DNA of 35,360 bases from Methanobacterium sp. (GCF_016217785.1 NZ_JACRGA010000001.1:1-35360); one strand, 5' to 3'; positions 26,335-34,957 are shown, counted from the first letter of the stretch. Numbers and translations: made by a program. The notes: generated by a model from the sequence alone, not told the origin.

Positions 26335-27321
26335 TTGATGGGGAAAATCTGGAAGCCCGAAGTTTTCCAGGGCAGAGGGAAGAAAAAAGACTATTTTGAA
26401 GGATGGTACTTCAAATCTGTTTCTCGAGATGAAAAAATAGCTTACGCTATAATTGTTGGAGTATCCATCACCAAAAAACTAAATAAATCCCATGCTTTTG
26501 TAATGTTCATGGATGCACGCAACCAGGATCTTCATTACTTTAAATATCCACTTTCAAGCTTCTGGGCGAATAAGGAAAAATTTGAAATCAAAATTGGTAA
26601 TAACTTTTTCAGTATGAATGATATATACCTTGATATTGATGATGGTCACACAAAAATTACAGCCAAAATGAAATTCGATAACATTTTTCCATGGCCAGTT
26701 AAAAAATTATCTCCAGGGGTTATGGGGATTTATGCCTTTATTCCTTTTATGGAATGTTACCATGGTGTTTTAAGTTTCAACCATTCAATCAAGGGATATG
26801 TAGAGATAAACAATAAGAAAAAAGATTTCACGGGGGGAAAAGGATATATTGAGAAGGATTGGGGTTCATCCATGCCCTCATCATGGATTTGGATGCAGAC
26901 TAACCATTTTGATGAAGTTGATTTATCTCTTTTTGGATCCATTGCCAAAATTCCATGGCTCGGTAATTATTTTACAGGTTACATATTCGGTTTACTCCAT
27001 AATAAACGATTATACAAGTTTACAACATACAACGGAGCTAAAATCGAAAAATTACAGGTTACTGATGACACTATCAAAATAATAATTGTTAATAAAGAAT
27101 TAGAACTACAAATAGACGCCAGTCGGGATGAAGGTGTGGATATTCCTGCTCCAAAATTGGGGGAAATGACGGCTAAAGTTAACGAATCCCTCCGATCCAG
27201 AATAAATATAAAATTATTTAGGAAAAATAAAAAAGAAAAATTATTAATACTTTCAGGAACCGGTAGAAATGCTGGTTTAGAGTTTGTGGGGGATTTAAAC
27301 GAATTATTGAAGGGTTTTTGA
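26335..27321 (+). CDS. Tocopherol-cyclase-like beta-barrel protein
   Basis: 328 residues. KKKDYFEGWYFKSVS near residue 20 is the signature of the tocopherol cyclase family, and MECYHGVLSFNHSIKG and GKGYIEKDWGSSMPSSWIWM further on are equally typical. In plants and cyanobacteria the enzyme closes the chromanol ring of vitamin E; archaea do not make tocopherol, so another prenylated lipid or a binding role is likely. GGGGG lies eight bases before TTG 26335 and eleven before ATG 26338; either could start it. The frame after its TGA stays open into the start-less gene at 27478. Confidence 0.85.
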   Translation: MMGKIWKPEVFQGRGKKKDYFEGWYFKSVSRDEKIAYAIIVGVSITKKLNKSHAFVMFMDARNQDLHYFKYPLSSFWANKEKFEIKIGNNFFSMNDIYLDIDDGHTKITAKMKFDNIFPWPVKKLSPGVMGIYAFIPFMECYHGVLSFNHSIKGYVEINNKKKDFTGGKGYIEKDWGSSMPSSWIWMQTNHFDEVDLSLFGSIAKIPWLGNYFTGYIFGLLHNKRLYKFTTYNGAKIEKLQVTDDTIKIIIVNKELELQIDASRDEGVDIPAPKLGEMTAKVNESLRSRINIKLFRKNKKEKLLILSGTGRNAGLEFVGDLNELLKGF

Positions 27322-27477
27322 CTCATCTCATTCCTAATAAGTGGAGGAGCAGGAGCACCCCCTGAAAATAACCATCCACCCCATCACCATTACATAATAA
27401 TAAACGTCACCGACAACATAATACATTACACCAGTAACATACTAAATCTAAATTTTATCAAATTTGGAGGGGTAAAT

Positions 27478-27783
27478 ACGGCAACATTCGAGAAAAAGGG
27501 TAAGAAAGGACATAAATTTTATGCAACGAGTGAAGAAAAAGAACAAATAACTACTGATAAAATCCACGAAGCATTCGAAGTTCTTGATTTAACAGAAGAA
27601 GAACGAAAACAACTGGAAGAAAAGAGCAACGCGAGATTGAAGAAAGAGTGGAAATTGGTAACTATCGATGCTTTGGGTGTTAGTGAAACTTTAAACACTT
27701 TTGAAAATGCAGGGTGGACTATATACCCTGAAAGTTTAGTTTTTACTAATTCCGGAACTTATAGTATACTTATATCCAAATAA
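27478..27783 (+). CDS. Small hypothetical gene with apparent ACG start
   Basis: A 101-residue frame, ATFEKKGKKGHKFYATSEE to NSGTYSILISK, preceded by a textbook GGAGGGGT (27466-27473). At the right distance stands ACG 27478, not ATG, GTG or TTG; the frame upstream is open back to the TGA at 27321 and contains no usual start either. The first usual triplets lie deep in the protein. Composition is coding-like: charged helix EEERKQLEEKSNARLKKEW, then a beta-rich end. No signal peptide. Same situation as at 746 and 25308. Family not recognised. Confidence 0.5.
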   Translation, partial: TATFEKKGKKGHKFYATSEEKEQITTDKIHEAFEVLDLTEEERKQLEEKSNARLKKEWKLVTIDALGVSETLNTFENAGWTIYPESLVFTNSGTYSILISK

Positions 27784-27852
27784 TGTAGTGGTAAAAGTAG
27801 TAAAAATAAATATTTATTTTTTTTCCTTTTTTGAGGGCTTATCTTCTATTTA

Positions 27853-28899
27853 TCAATTAACCCCGTTTCTTTCGATTTTCACTTTCATATCAACGAGTAT
27901 TTTTTTAAATTCTCTCCATTGATTTTCATCCAAATTTTTCTCTATTTTAAATCCGAAACCGTGGCCTACTTTGTAAAAATCGTCCATTTCTAAAATACTA
28001 TCTAAACATTTCTGAAAGATTTCATCTCCACCTCTAACTTCTTTGCTTATATTAAATTGGGTGGAGAATACGCTCTGTCCGAAGGAATATAACTTGGAAT
28101 AGCATTGCAGTATCTTTACTTCACGGTTTTCAATGGGAATCGTTAAAAAGAATCCTTTCCGGGTCCATTTTCTCTCGAGATTATTTTTACTGGCAAAATC
28201 CATTAATTCCTGGTAGAAATCTACACCAACATCATCCAGGTTCTCGAAAAAGGTTGATTCTGATAATTCAGGTTCCAAGGGTGTTATAATCCTGGAGTGA
28301 CCCATTAACCTGGGAACTAAAGTCCTGGTTCCAGTGGTATCATCAGTGTATTGTTTGATCTCCAGTGCCAGAACTTCGGTTGATTCCATTTTATTGTTTA
28401 GAAACTCGATAATGTTCTGCAGATTTCTGGGAATCTCATCAGATACTATGATGAGTCTCATTTTCTCTTCTTCTAGATTGGTTTTCACTTTTTCAAAGAA
28501 TTCTTCTTCATCTGGAAGGGTTTCTAAAAATTCCTGCCAAGTGATGGGGTTGTTGGATTTTATCTGGGAGATAATGGTTTCTACTGATTGGGAGAAAACC
28601 AGATTTGAAGCATAATCAAAGATCTGGCCCACTACTTCACGGTGGATTTCAGGGTTAGTTCCTTTTTTAACTTCCACTATGGTGGGGATTCCATCCTGAT
28701 CCAGGAGGAAGAGGTCTATGTTATCAATCTCACGACCTACCAAGAGCCATCTGCGAGGATTCTCCGTATCGATCCAGTCACCAGGGATGAGATCAGGGTA
28801 TTTGGATAGTAACTCCTGGAAGTTGTTTTCGTTTTGATGTTTTTCTTCATGGACTACTTCCAGCTCATTGTCTTTTAATTTGTAAATTTTCCCATTCAC
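27853..28899 (-). CDS. PD-(D/E)XK-like nuclease domain protein
   Basis: 348 residues. Residues 57-100 have the core of a restriction-endonuclease-like fold: IDNIDLFLLD followed by PTIVEVKKGTNPE and REVVGQIFDYASNLV, that is Asp, then ExK, then a helix. This is the NucS/DUF91-like layout found in defence and repair proteins. The C-terminal 200 residues hold no motif I know. GTG at 28899 has GGAG nine bases upstream. It lies in the accessory right third of the window, next to RhuM. Confidence 0.7.
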   Translation of the reverse strand: MNGKIYKLKDNELEVVHEEKHQNENNFQELLSKYPDLIPGDWIDTENPRRWLLVGREIDNIDLFLLDQDGIPTIVEVKKGTNPEIHREVVGQIFDYASNLVFSQSVETIISQIKSNNPITWQEFLETLPDEEEFFEKVKTNLEEEKMRLIIVSDEIPRNLQNIIEFLNNKMESTEVLALEIKQYTDDTTGTRTLVPRLMGHSRIITPLEPELSESTFFENLDDVGVDFYQELMDFASKNNLERKWTRKGFFLTIPIENREVKILQCYSKLYSFGQSVFSTQFNISKEVRGGDEIFQKCLDSILEMDDFYKVGHGFGFKIEKNLDENQWREFKKILVDMKVKIERNGVN

Positions 28900-29072
28900 T
28901 TAGTAATCTCCATAGTTGTAATTAGTGTATTAATGTTAAAATGTAGTTTTTGATGGATTTATAGATAAAACTAGATTTATTATTTGATATTGAATTAAAT
29001 TAAGTCTTTCTATGTGAATAAATTGAAATAAAATAGGTTTCTATCAAAAAAACCTGAATATGGTAAGAAAAA

Positions 29073-30110
29073 TTAAGTGTATCCATTTCCAGTTTTATCC
29101 AAATACTTCCGAGCCACATCCTTATCAAAATCAGAAATATAATCCTTATCCTGGATTTCTCGATATTTTTCAAATTCTTTGGAGGCGATCTCTTTAGCTA
29201 CTGCTTTTGTAACTTTTCCCGGATTTTTTAGGATGTCATATTCGTTGAATTCTAGGAATTTATCTAACCTTGATACCCAGTCTTCCATGGACATGAGTTT
29301 ATGTCTATTAGCCTGGTTCTCTGCGTAGTCCAGGTACATGTTAACGATACGATTCAATTCAGAAATCTCTTCTTGGGATAAATAGTTTTTAGCAACACCA
29401 GTGTCTGATTTTAGGATTTTCCCTTCTGGTGCATTTTTCCAGGTTGTAATGCCCATATTTTTTTTAGAGCTGTCAGCTCTTTCTGATATGATTTCTGCTG
29501 CAGTGTGGTGAGTTATGGCCCAGTGAAGTTTATTTTGAATAGTTGCATAGAAGGTTCTGGTAATCTCAGCATCTTTGTTATAATCAAAGCTGCACTGTGC
29601 ATAAATGTCTGTTATTTTCTGGTAGAATCTACGTTCACTGGCACGTATTTCACGGATCTTTTCCAGTAATTCATCAAAGTAATCTCGACCAAAACGGGTT
29701 CCGTTTTTTAAAAGTTCATCATCCAAAACGAAACCTTTGGTTATAAATTGATTTAAGACGTTAGTAGCCCAAATACGGAATTGCGTAGCCTTTTTAGAGT
29801 TCACCCGATAACCTACAGCAATAATTGCATCCAGATTATAAAAATTAATATCTCTACTAACTTCTCTATTACCTTCTTTTTGAACTATTAGGAAATTCCT
29901 AATAGTTGACTTTTTAGATAATTCACCGATTTGAAATATATTTTTCAAATGTTCATTTATGGTTGATGGTGTCACATCAAAGAGTTCTGCCATAGTTTTC
30001 TGTGTGGACCACATGGTTTCATCTTTAAAAAGAACTTCAATGGTTGCCGCCCCTTCATCGCCCTTGTAAAGAATTATATTATTCTTTTGTAATTTTTGAT
30101 CTTCAACCAT
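29073..30110 (-). CDS. rhuM: RhuM family protein
   Basis: About 345 residues. N-terminal part, MWSTQKTMAELFDVTPSTIN with KNIF and then VSRDINFYNLDAIIAVGYRV, is the highly conserved signature of the virulence RhuM family; the central REIRASERRFYQKI and HTAAEII follow the family too. RhuM was named from a Salmonella pathogenicity island but is widespread on mobile elements and next to restriction systems; biochemical role unknown. ATG 30110 follows GAGGG at good spacing, whereas the TTG at 30119 overlaps it. Confidence 0.9.
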   Translation of the reverse strand: MVEDQKLQKNNIILYKGDEGAATIEVLFKDETMWSTQKTMAELFDVTPSTINEHLKNIFQIGELSKKSTIRNFLIVQKEGNREVSRDINFYNLDAIIAVGYRVNSKKATQFRIWATNVLNQFITKGFVLDDELLKNGTRFGRDYFDELLEKIREIRASERRFYQKITDIYAQCSFDYNKDAEITRTFYATIQNKLHWAITHHTAAEIISERADSSKKNMGITTWKNAPEGKILKSDTGVAKNYLSQEEISELNRIVNMYLDYAENQANRHKLMSMEDWVSRLDKFLEFNEYDILKNPGKVTKAVAKEIASKEFEKYREIQDKDYISDFDKDVARKYLDKTGNGYT

Positions 30111-30598
30111 AGATCTCAACCCTCTAAAAATATTTACTCTTCTTTAGGAATAATGAACCCCTCTTTAATCGTTTATAAAATTTTACCAGTCTTTTCCCGA
30201 CTTTATCTTACACTTAATGATTAGTAGATGTGTGTATTTTACTATGATCATTAAAAGTTTTGATAGTTGTCATAAGGAGTATCTGAGAAGTAAAAAAAAG
30301 ATTCAACCTCTAATCAAATAACAAAATAGAGCTTTATAAATTAAGTAATGATTTTAATAAATATGATTATACTAACTCTAATAACTTCTTACCTTTCGCT
30401 TTCATCGCTATTTGTTTGGATCGTATGTTAAAGGATTTGGATCGTATGCTAAAGGAACTTCATCGAAAATGTCTGATATATGACATATGGTCATTCTAAA
30501 GCCTAGGCAGTAGGCTATTCAGGGTTTGTTGCTCGCTTCATCTTTTGTATAACTTGGAACCAAATCGCTTCGTAAACCCTTACAGGTCAACCGCCACC
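30111..30598. other. Spacer with gene-remnant-like frame and segment boundary
   Basis: No intact gene. From about 30306 a plus-strand frame stays open for some 60 codons up to a TAA near 30500, including the repeated LDRMLKD/LDRMLKE, but has no start site. From about 30480 the base composition changes to that of the acquired segment. ATGACATATGGTCAT near 30480 has a partial inverted counterpart (TATGACATATG) near 32205-32215. Confidence 0.4.
30415..30456 (+). repeat. Two tandem 21-bp units
   Basis: TTTGGATCGTATGTTAAAGGA (30415-30435) is followed at once by a copy with a single T-to-C change (30436-30456). Confidence 0.8.
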
Positions 30599-30615
30599 GT
30601 TAGCGGTAATACGGG
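30599..30615 (+). other. GTTAGCGGT end of gene-cassette-like unit
   Basis: ACCGTTAGCGGTAATACGGG precedes the acetyltransferase gene; its GTTAGCGGT is the exact reverse complement of ACCGCTAAC at 31179-31187, which follows the gene. Such paired ends are known from integron-type cassettes. Confidence 0.4.
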
Positions 30616-30676
30616 GAGATAAGACGGAAAATAAAACTTGACAAATTAGGAAACAACAGAGATATGGTGAAAATAA

Positions 30677-31123
30677 ATGGTGAAAATAGAAAAAATTATG
30701 GAAAATAAGAAACAGTTCCTTGCCTTATTGTTGTTGGCAGACGAGCAGGAAGATATGGTTGACAAGTATTTGCCGAGTGGAGACTTGTTTGCTTTATATG
30801 ACGATGATTTGAAAAGTGTTTGCGTCGTAGTGCCGATAAATAGCAGAAACTGCGAGTTGAAAAACATAGCGACATACGAGAAATATCAGGGCAAAGGGTA
30901 CGGTAGAGCGTTGATAAATTTCATTTTTGATTTCTACAAAAACGACTACCAAGCAATGATTGTCGGGACAGGCGAAACCCCTGCAATCTTGTCGTTTTAT
31001 GAAAGTTGTGGATTTCGAAAGTCATATCGAGTAAAGAATTTTTTCACAGATAATTACGACCACCCTATTTTCGAGGGTGACATACAACTTGTTGATATGA
31101 TTTATCTTAAAAAGGATTTATAG
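30677..31123 (+). CDS. GNAT family N-acetyltransferase
   Basis: 148 residues. Acetyl-CoA-binding motif ATYEKYQGKGYGRALINF (Q-G-x-G-x-G/A) near residues 66-82 and the C-terminal FYESCGFRKSYRVKNFF. No membrane segment. The substrate cannot be read; this compact type often acetylates small amines or amino-group drugs. Codon choice with TTG, GCG, CGA and GTCG-type codons differs from the flanking genes, and the same tract MVKIEKI-encoding ATGGTGAAAATA is duplicated at 30664. The gene is bracketed by GTTAGCGGT and ACCGCTAAC, as in a cassette, so transfer from a bacterium is likely. Confidence 0.82.
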   Translation: MVKIEKIMENKKQFLALLLLADEQEDMVDKYLPSGDLFALYDDDLKSVCVVVPINSRNCELKNIATYEKYQGKGYGRALINFIFDFYKNDYQAMIVGTGETPAILSFYESCGFRKSYRVKNFFTDNYDHPIFEGDIQLVDMIYLKKDL

Positions 31124-31178
31124 GAATAGCGGGAAATGTATTAACAAAGGAAATTAAAACGCTGAACAAATAAGCACT

Positions 31179-31350
31179 ACCGCTAACAACGTATATATGA
31201 TAAAGCGGTAACAGATATAATCAAGCCAGTAACAGTTATAATAAACAGTACCAGGGTGTTTGCGGGCAGTTCAGCCAGAGCAGGGTTTCTCGGTGGTTAG
31301 AGATGTTAGTTCCACAATCTGCTTCATTTCATATACGCAACCGTTAGAGG
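31179..31350 (+). repeat. attC-like folded repeat between two acquired genes
   Basis: The left arm begins CGCTAACAACGTATATATGA (31181) and the right arm ends CATATACGCAACCGTTAG (to 31347). Folded on each other they share CTAAC and CGTATATGA with a few unpaired bases in one arm, the plan of integron attC sites. About 125 bp lie between. I recall near-identical CCGCTAACAACG...CGCAACCGTTAG elements from Bacteroidetes genomes; that is memory, not a search. No integrase gene is in the window. Confidence 0.5.
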
Positions 31351-31402
31351 CAAGCATGAGTACGGAAAATTGACAAAAAATAAAATCAAGGGGGATTAGT
31401 TT

Positions 31403-32179
31403 ATGAGTAACGAAAACCAAACGATTCACGAATTTGACTTGAATATTATTTATGATTACTTTGGAAACACAGAGCGGCAGGGACCTGGAAGTTCCGAAGT
31501 AACGCTTAAAGCTTTGAGTTTTATAGATGGTCTTACTGCAAAATCCAAAATTGCCGATATTGGTTGCGGAACAGGCGGTCAAACTAGGGTGTTGGCGCAA
31601 AACACGGCGAGCGAAGTTATCGGTGTTGATTTATTTCCAGAGTTTATCAAACAATTTAACCAAAACGCCCAAAACCAAAATCTCCAAGATAGAGTGAAAG
31701 GTGTCAAGGGCGATATGAAAAATCTTCCTTTTCAAGAAGAAGAATTGGACTTGATCTGGTCGGAAGGTGCGATTTATAACATTGGATTTGAACGTGGATT
31801 AAGAGATTGGCGAAAATTTCTTAAAACAGGGGGATATATCGCAGTTACAGAAAATACCTGGTTTACCCAAGAGCGACCCACCGAAATTCAGGACTTTTGG
31901 CAAGAAGCCTATCCCGAAATAGACACCATATCCAACAAGGTTGATCAAATGCAAAAAGCAGGTTATCTTCCCATTGCTACCTTTGTTGTCCCCGAAGCTT
32001 GTTGGACATATTATTATGAAGTTCAGCATCCCCAAATGCAGGAATCTTTACTGGAAAAGTATAAGGGCAATAAATCCGCAGAAGAATTCATAGCCTATCA
32101 GCAATATGAGGCAGAGTTATATCGTAAATACAAAGCGTATTATGGGTATGTGTTTTATATAGGGAAAAGAATCAAATAA
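31403..32179 (+). CDS. Class I SAM-dependent methyltransferase, bacterial type
   Basis: 258 residues, Rossmann fold. Motif I is IADIGCGTGGQTRVLAQ, followed by VIGVDLFPEFI (motif II) and DLIWSEGAIYNIGFE (motif IV). The start MSNENQTIHEFDLNIIYDYF and the ending YGYVFYIGKRIK match my memory of Bacteroides/Parabacteroides methyltransferases closely, so an interspecies transfer is probable. AAGGGGGATT upstream of the ATG is a strong ribosome-binding site. Small-molecule substrate unknown. It follows the attC-like repeat; a GC-rich hairpin with T-run downstream looks bacterial. Confidence 0.88.
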   Translation: MSNENQTIHEFDLNIIYDYFGNTERQGPGSSEVTLKALSFIDGLTAKSKIADIGCGTGGQTRVLAQNTASEVIGVDLFPEFIKQFNQNAQNQNLQDRVKGVKGDMKNLPFQEEELDLIWSEGAIYNIGFERGLRDWRKFLKTGGYIAVTENTWFTQERPTEIQDFWQEAYPEIDTISNKVDQMQKAGYLPIATFVVPEACWTYYYEVQHPQMQESLLEKYKGNKSAEEFIAYQQYEAELYRKYKAYYGYVFYIGKRIK

Positions 32180-32288
32180 TGACTGCCTCTAAATCTAGCA
32201 GGCGTCATATGTCATAGGGGTTTTTAGTAGTATATCAAGCGTTTCAGCTCACATCAAGGTTTGTAACGGGTGACAGACTAGGGCTCCG

Positions 32289-32311
32289 AAATCCCCTACG
32301 GCGGGGTTTTT
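32289..32311 (+). terminator. GC-rich hairpin with T-run, bacterial-type
   Basis: CCCC-TACGGC-GGGG followed by TTTTT, 115 bp after the methyltransferase stop. It resembles a Rho-independent terminator and fits the idea that this segment came from a bacterium. Confidence 0.5.
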
Positions 32312-32389
32312 AAAGGAGAAAAAGTAGTAGGGGAATGAAGTTATCTCTGGTGATTTTTAAATTATAAAAGTTTTTACATTGTAAAAAAA

Positions 32390-33379
32390 TTAGGATATCT
32401 TTAAATTCTGTTTAACGCTTTTTAAACTAAACACGCATATTATCATTAAAAATGCCAGGGTGAGATAGTTCAGTGGGGTTCCGGTTTCCTGCATACCTAC
32501 AAATTTCTCCTTTGAATTGGTGGTGCTGGCTATTTTTTCGGTGGATGCAGCCTCTGCTACTGCTTGATTGGGATCTTCTGTGTCTGAGGATTCTCCTCCT
32601 CCGAATTGATTGTTGATATAACCAAAAACATCACTAAATGCAGCGTAATTACCTGATTCACGCGTTGTACCATCGCTGTAGTATATTTTACCTCCAATAA
32701 CTGTGTTATTAGCATACACGGTGCCGGTGGTGAAGATCTGTGTGCCCTGGAAAAGTGCTTTTTCATTTTCTTCTATTCTAGAATCTTCCAGGAACATGGT
32801 CCCCCTGTGGTTGGCAATTCCACTCCCGTGATAGGCACTATTAAAGATAACCTGTGTATTTTTTAAGGTTAACACTGCTGAGGGGCCATTGTTGCAGATT
32901 CCCCCACCAAGCTGGCCTCGGTTATCTGCAACCACCGAGTCTTTCAGGGTTAAAGTGCCCTGGTTATTGATCCCTCCACCAGAATGGGCATTACCACGGA
33001 CAATATTGAATCCAGTAATTTCTACTGTTACGCCGGGGCTGATCTGGATACAGCTACCCTTATTGTTTCCATCGATATTGGTGGTTGAGCTTCCAGCACC
33101 AACCAGGGTGACATTCTTGGTTATTTTTAGGTTTTCGGTGTAAGTACCGCTGGCCACGTTCACTACACTGTTATCTGGTGCCGAGTCCAGGGTGTTTTGA
33201 ATGGTTTGTTTAGCATAGACCCATTCAGTTCCATTATTTAGATCACTTCCAGTGCCTCCATTCACGTATAAAGTGGATCCATCCGCGGCAGAAACCGCAC
33301 TTAGAGAAAAAAATAAAACCAAACCCAAAAACAGGGTTGTGATGCATATACCGGTGGCTTGTGAGTGTGATTTAAACAT
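32390..33379 (-). CDS. Beta-helix adhesin-like surface protein with C-terminal anchor
   Basis: 329 residues. Signal peptide ICITTLFLGLVLFFSLSAVSA, then STLYVNGGTGSDLNNGTEWV, the typical opening of right-handed beta-helix proteins of methanobacteria. Helix turns follow as short strand repeats (NVTLVGAGSSTTNIDGN, GTLTLKDSVVADNRGQLGGG, AVLTLKNTQVIFN). After a Ser/Thr/Glu linker comes GMQETGTPLNYLTLAFLMII and a basic tail KSVKQNLKIS, the usual C-terminal anchor of these proteins. It is short beside the large adhesin-like proteins of the order. Located outside the cell; probably surface contact or wall binding. GGAAGTG precedes the ATG. Confidence 0.85.
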   Translation of the reverse strand: MFKSHSQATGICITTLFLGLVLFFSLSAVSAADGSTLYVNGGTGSDLNNGTEWVYAKQTIQNTLDSAPDNSVVNVASGTYTENLKITKNVTLVGAGSSTTNIDGNNKGSCIQISPGVTVEITGFNIVRGNAHSGGGINNQGTLTLKDSVVADNRGQLGGGICNNGPSAVLTLKNTQVIFNSAYHGSGIANHRGTMFLEDSRIEENEKALFQGTQIFTTGTVYANNTVIGGKIYYSDGTTRESGNYAAFSDVFGYINNQFGGGESSDTEDPNQAVAEAASTEKIASTTNSKEKFVGMQETGTPLNYLTLAFLMIICVFSLKSVKQNLKIS

Positions 33380-33659
33380 TTTACACTTCCTTATTTTATA
33401 CTTCGAGTGTTATTGTTGATAGAAATATTGTTTTTTCATAATGATATTGTTTACCCACATATATAAGTGGTAGTTATGAGTTTTAGAGTTTTTCGGAGGG
33501 CTTCATCATCAGTCATCATATGGACAGAGTAGTAATCTAAGTATTCACACTTTGCATCTTTCCCGAAGTAGTATTGCTTCTGAGTAAATATTATTTTTAA
33601 ATGAACTTTTATTAATGTGTAATTATTATTATTTATTACAATTCAGACACCAAAAGAAT
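33380..33659. other. Spacer before the second MNT/HEPN pair
   Basis: About 280 bp between divergent genes, AT-rich, no gene supported. The operator of the toxin-antitoxin pair is at its right end. Confidence 0.4.
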
Positions 33660-33701
33660 TATAGTAAGTTTACTATAATATTATAGTATATTTACTATAA
33701 T
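33660..33701 (+). promoter_or_regulatory. Double palindromic operator overlapping the antitoxin start
   Basis: TATAGTAA-GT-TTACTATA (33660-33677) and ATTATAGTA-TATT-TACTATAAT (33680-33701) are both perfect. The second includes the first two bases of the ATG at 33700. The antitoxin's winged helix is the likely binder. A near copy is at 23090-23126. Confidence 0.7.
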
Positions 33702-34287
33702 GGTGTTTTTAATGAAAGATAATACACAGGATGTACTGATAAAACTCATTGAACAGGGTGATAATCTTCCAACTATTCGTAAAATATCTCAAATGACTGG
33801 TATAAGATATACAAATGTTTATAATATCATTAAAAAGCTTGAACAAGAAAATATAATAGATTTAGAAAAAACGGGCAATGCTTACCAGTGTAATCTACTC
33901 AAAAAACCTAATTCATTGATATTCAGCGCAGAATACGCAAGAAGAGATGTATTAACTAAAAATAGTGATTTTAAAGTTCTCCAGCAAAAATTAAACTTTC
34001 TGCCCTTCCCGTTCATTGCCTTGTTGTTTGGATCCTATGCCAAAGGATCTGCTTCTGAAACTTCGGATATTGATCTGATGGTTATTGCTGAAGGAAACAG
34101 GAAAAAAGAGATTGAAAGAACCCTATCCATCCTTCCCCTGGATATTCACTTAATATTTTTCACCTATGAAGAATTTATGATGATGATTAGAAGTAAGGAA
34201 TTCAGTGTTGTTTCGGAGGCAACCAAATACAACGTGATCTTAGTGGGTATTGAAGACTACTATCGGGTGATGGAAATTGTTGGATGA
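33700..34287 (+). CDS. mntA: wHTH-nucleotidyltransferase antitoxin (second MNT)
   Basis: 195 residues. Winged helix at the N-terminus (IRKISQMTGIRYTNVYNIIKKL) and a minimal nucleotidyltransferase domain from about residue 105, with GSYAKGSASETSDIDLMV as the GS-x(n)-DxD active site. It has a different winged-helix sequence and a different operator from the pair at 9023. The last 11 bp overlap the toxin gene. Expected to AMPylate its HEPN partner and repress the operon. ATG 33700 lies inside the operator; ATG at 33712 (MKDNTQ) is an alternative start. Symbol by analogy. Confidence 0.85.
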   Translation: MVFLMKDNTQDVLIKLIEQGDNLPTIRKISQMTGIRYTNVYNIIKKLEQENIIDLEKTGNAYQCNLLKKPNSLIFSAEYARRDVLTKNSDFKVLQQKLNFLPFPFIALLFGSYAKGSASETSDIDLMVIAEGNRKKEIERTLSILPLDIHLIFFTYEEFMMMIRSKEFSVVSEATKYNVILVGIEDYYRVMEIVG

Positions 34288-34807
34288 GGAAAGAATAAAA
34301 GAAGCAAATAATAATGTTAAAAGATATTTTAAGGAAAAGTTACTCCTTAGAAGAGATCCAGATACTGACATAATTAACACATTTAGAATCAATTCTGAAG
34401 ACAGTTTAAAGGTTGCTGACTATATTTTCAGAGAAAATTTATCATCTTTGTGGGTTATTGTGACTTCATATTATTCTATGTATTACATTACCAATGCAGT
34501 GCTTTTTAGTTTAGGATACAAAGTGGGCGATAGAATCTCTCATAAAGTAACCAGTGATGCTTTGATTGTTTATGTGAGGGATAAACTAGCAAAAAATCTT
34601 CTGGAAGATTTTGAGACTGCGAAATATGAGGCAATGGATCTGAATAATATGAGTGATGAGATTATTGAAAGTTTTGATTATGAAAGAAAGAAGAGATCAT
34701 CATTTCAATATGACATGAACACCGTTGTAAAAAGAACCAAAGCTGGAACTTCTCTAGAAAGAGCTAAACGATTTAATTTTGAATTTCTAAAGCTTTTAGG
34801 AAAATAG
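34277..34807 (+). CDS. hepT: HEPN-domain toxin, second pair
   Basis: 176 residues, helical, with a long HEPN-type core (SSLWVIVTSYYSMYYITNAVL for helices 2-3). In place of the usual Arg-x4-6-His it has YERKKRSSFQYDM, so the His is replaced by Gln or Tyr; this RxKR...Y form occurs in some HEPN subfamilies and its activity is uncertain. Start TTG 34277 overlaps the antitoxin by 11 bp; a second TTG follows directly. Symbol by analogy. Confidence 0.78.
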   Translation: MLDEERIKEANNNVKRYFKEKLLLRRDPDTDIINTFRINSEDSLKVADYIFRENLSSLWVIVTSYYSMYYITNAVLFSLGYKVGDRISHKVTSDALIVYVRDKLAKNLLEDFETAKYEAMDLNNMSDEIIESFDYERKKRSSFQYDMNTVVKRTKAGTSLERAKRFNFEFLKLLGK

Positions 34808-34957
34808 AAGTAGTAAATAAATGTTTGAAGCGTTTGGCAAAGGTATATGCGATTAAGTTCATAATCTTAATCTGCTTTCTATATTATCATCTTATCACTC
34901 AGTTGATAGTTATTTAACTAAAGATAAATCATTAATAAAATGTGGGGGTGTAGAGTA

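Noticed and set aside
30599..31350. A complete integron
   Set aside because: No integrase gene or attI is visible and only one attC-like element is seen, so I claim only a cassette-like segment.
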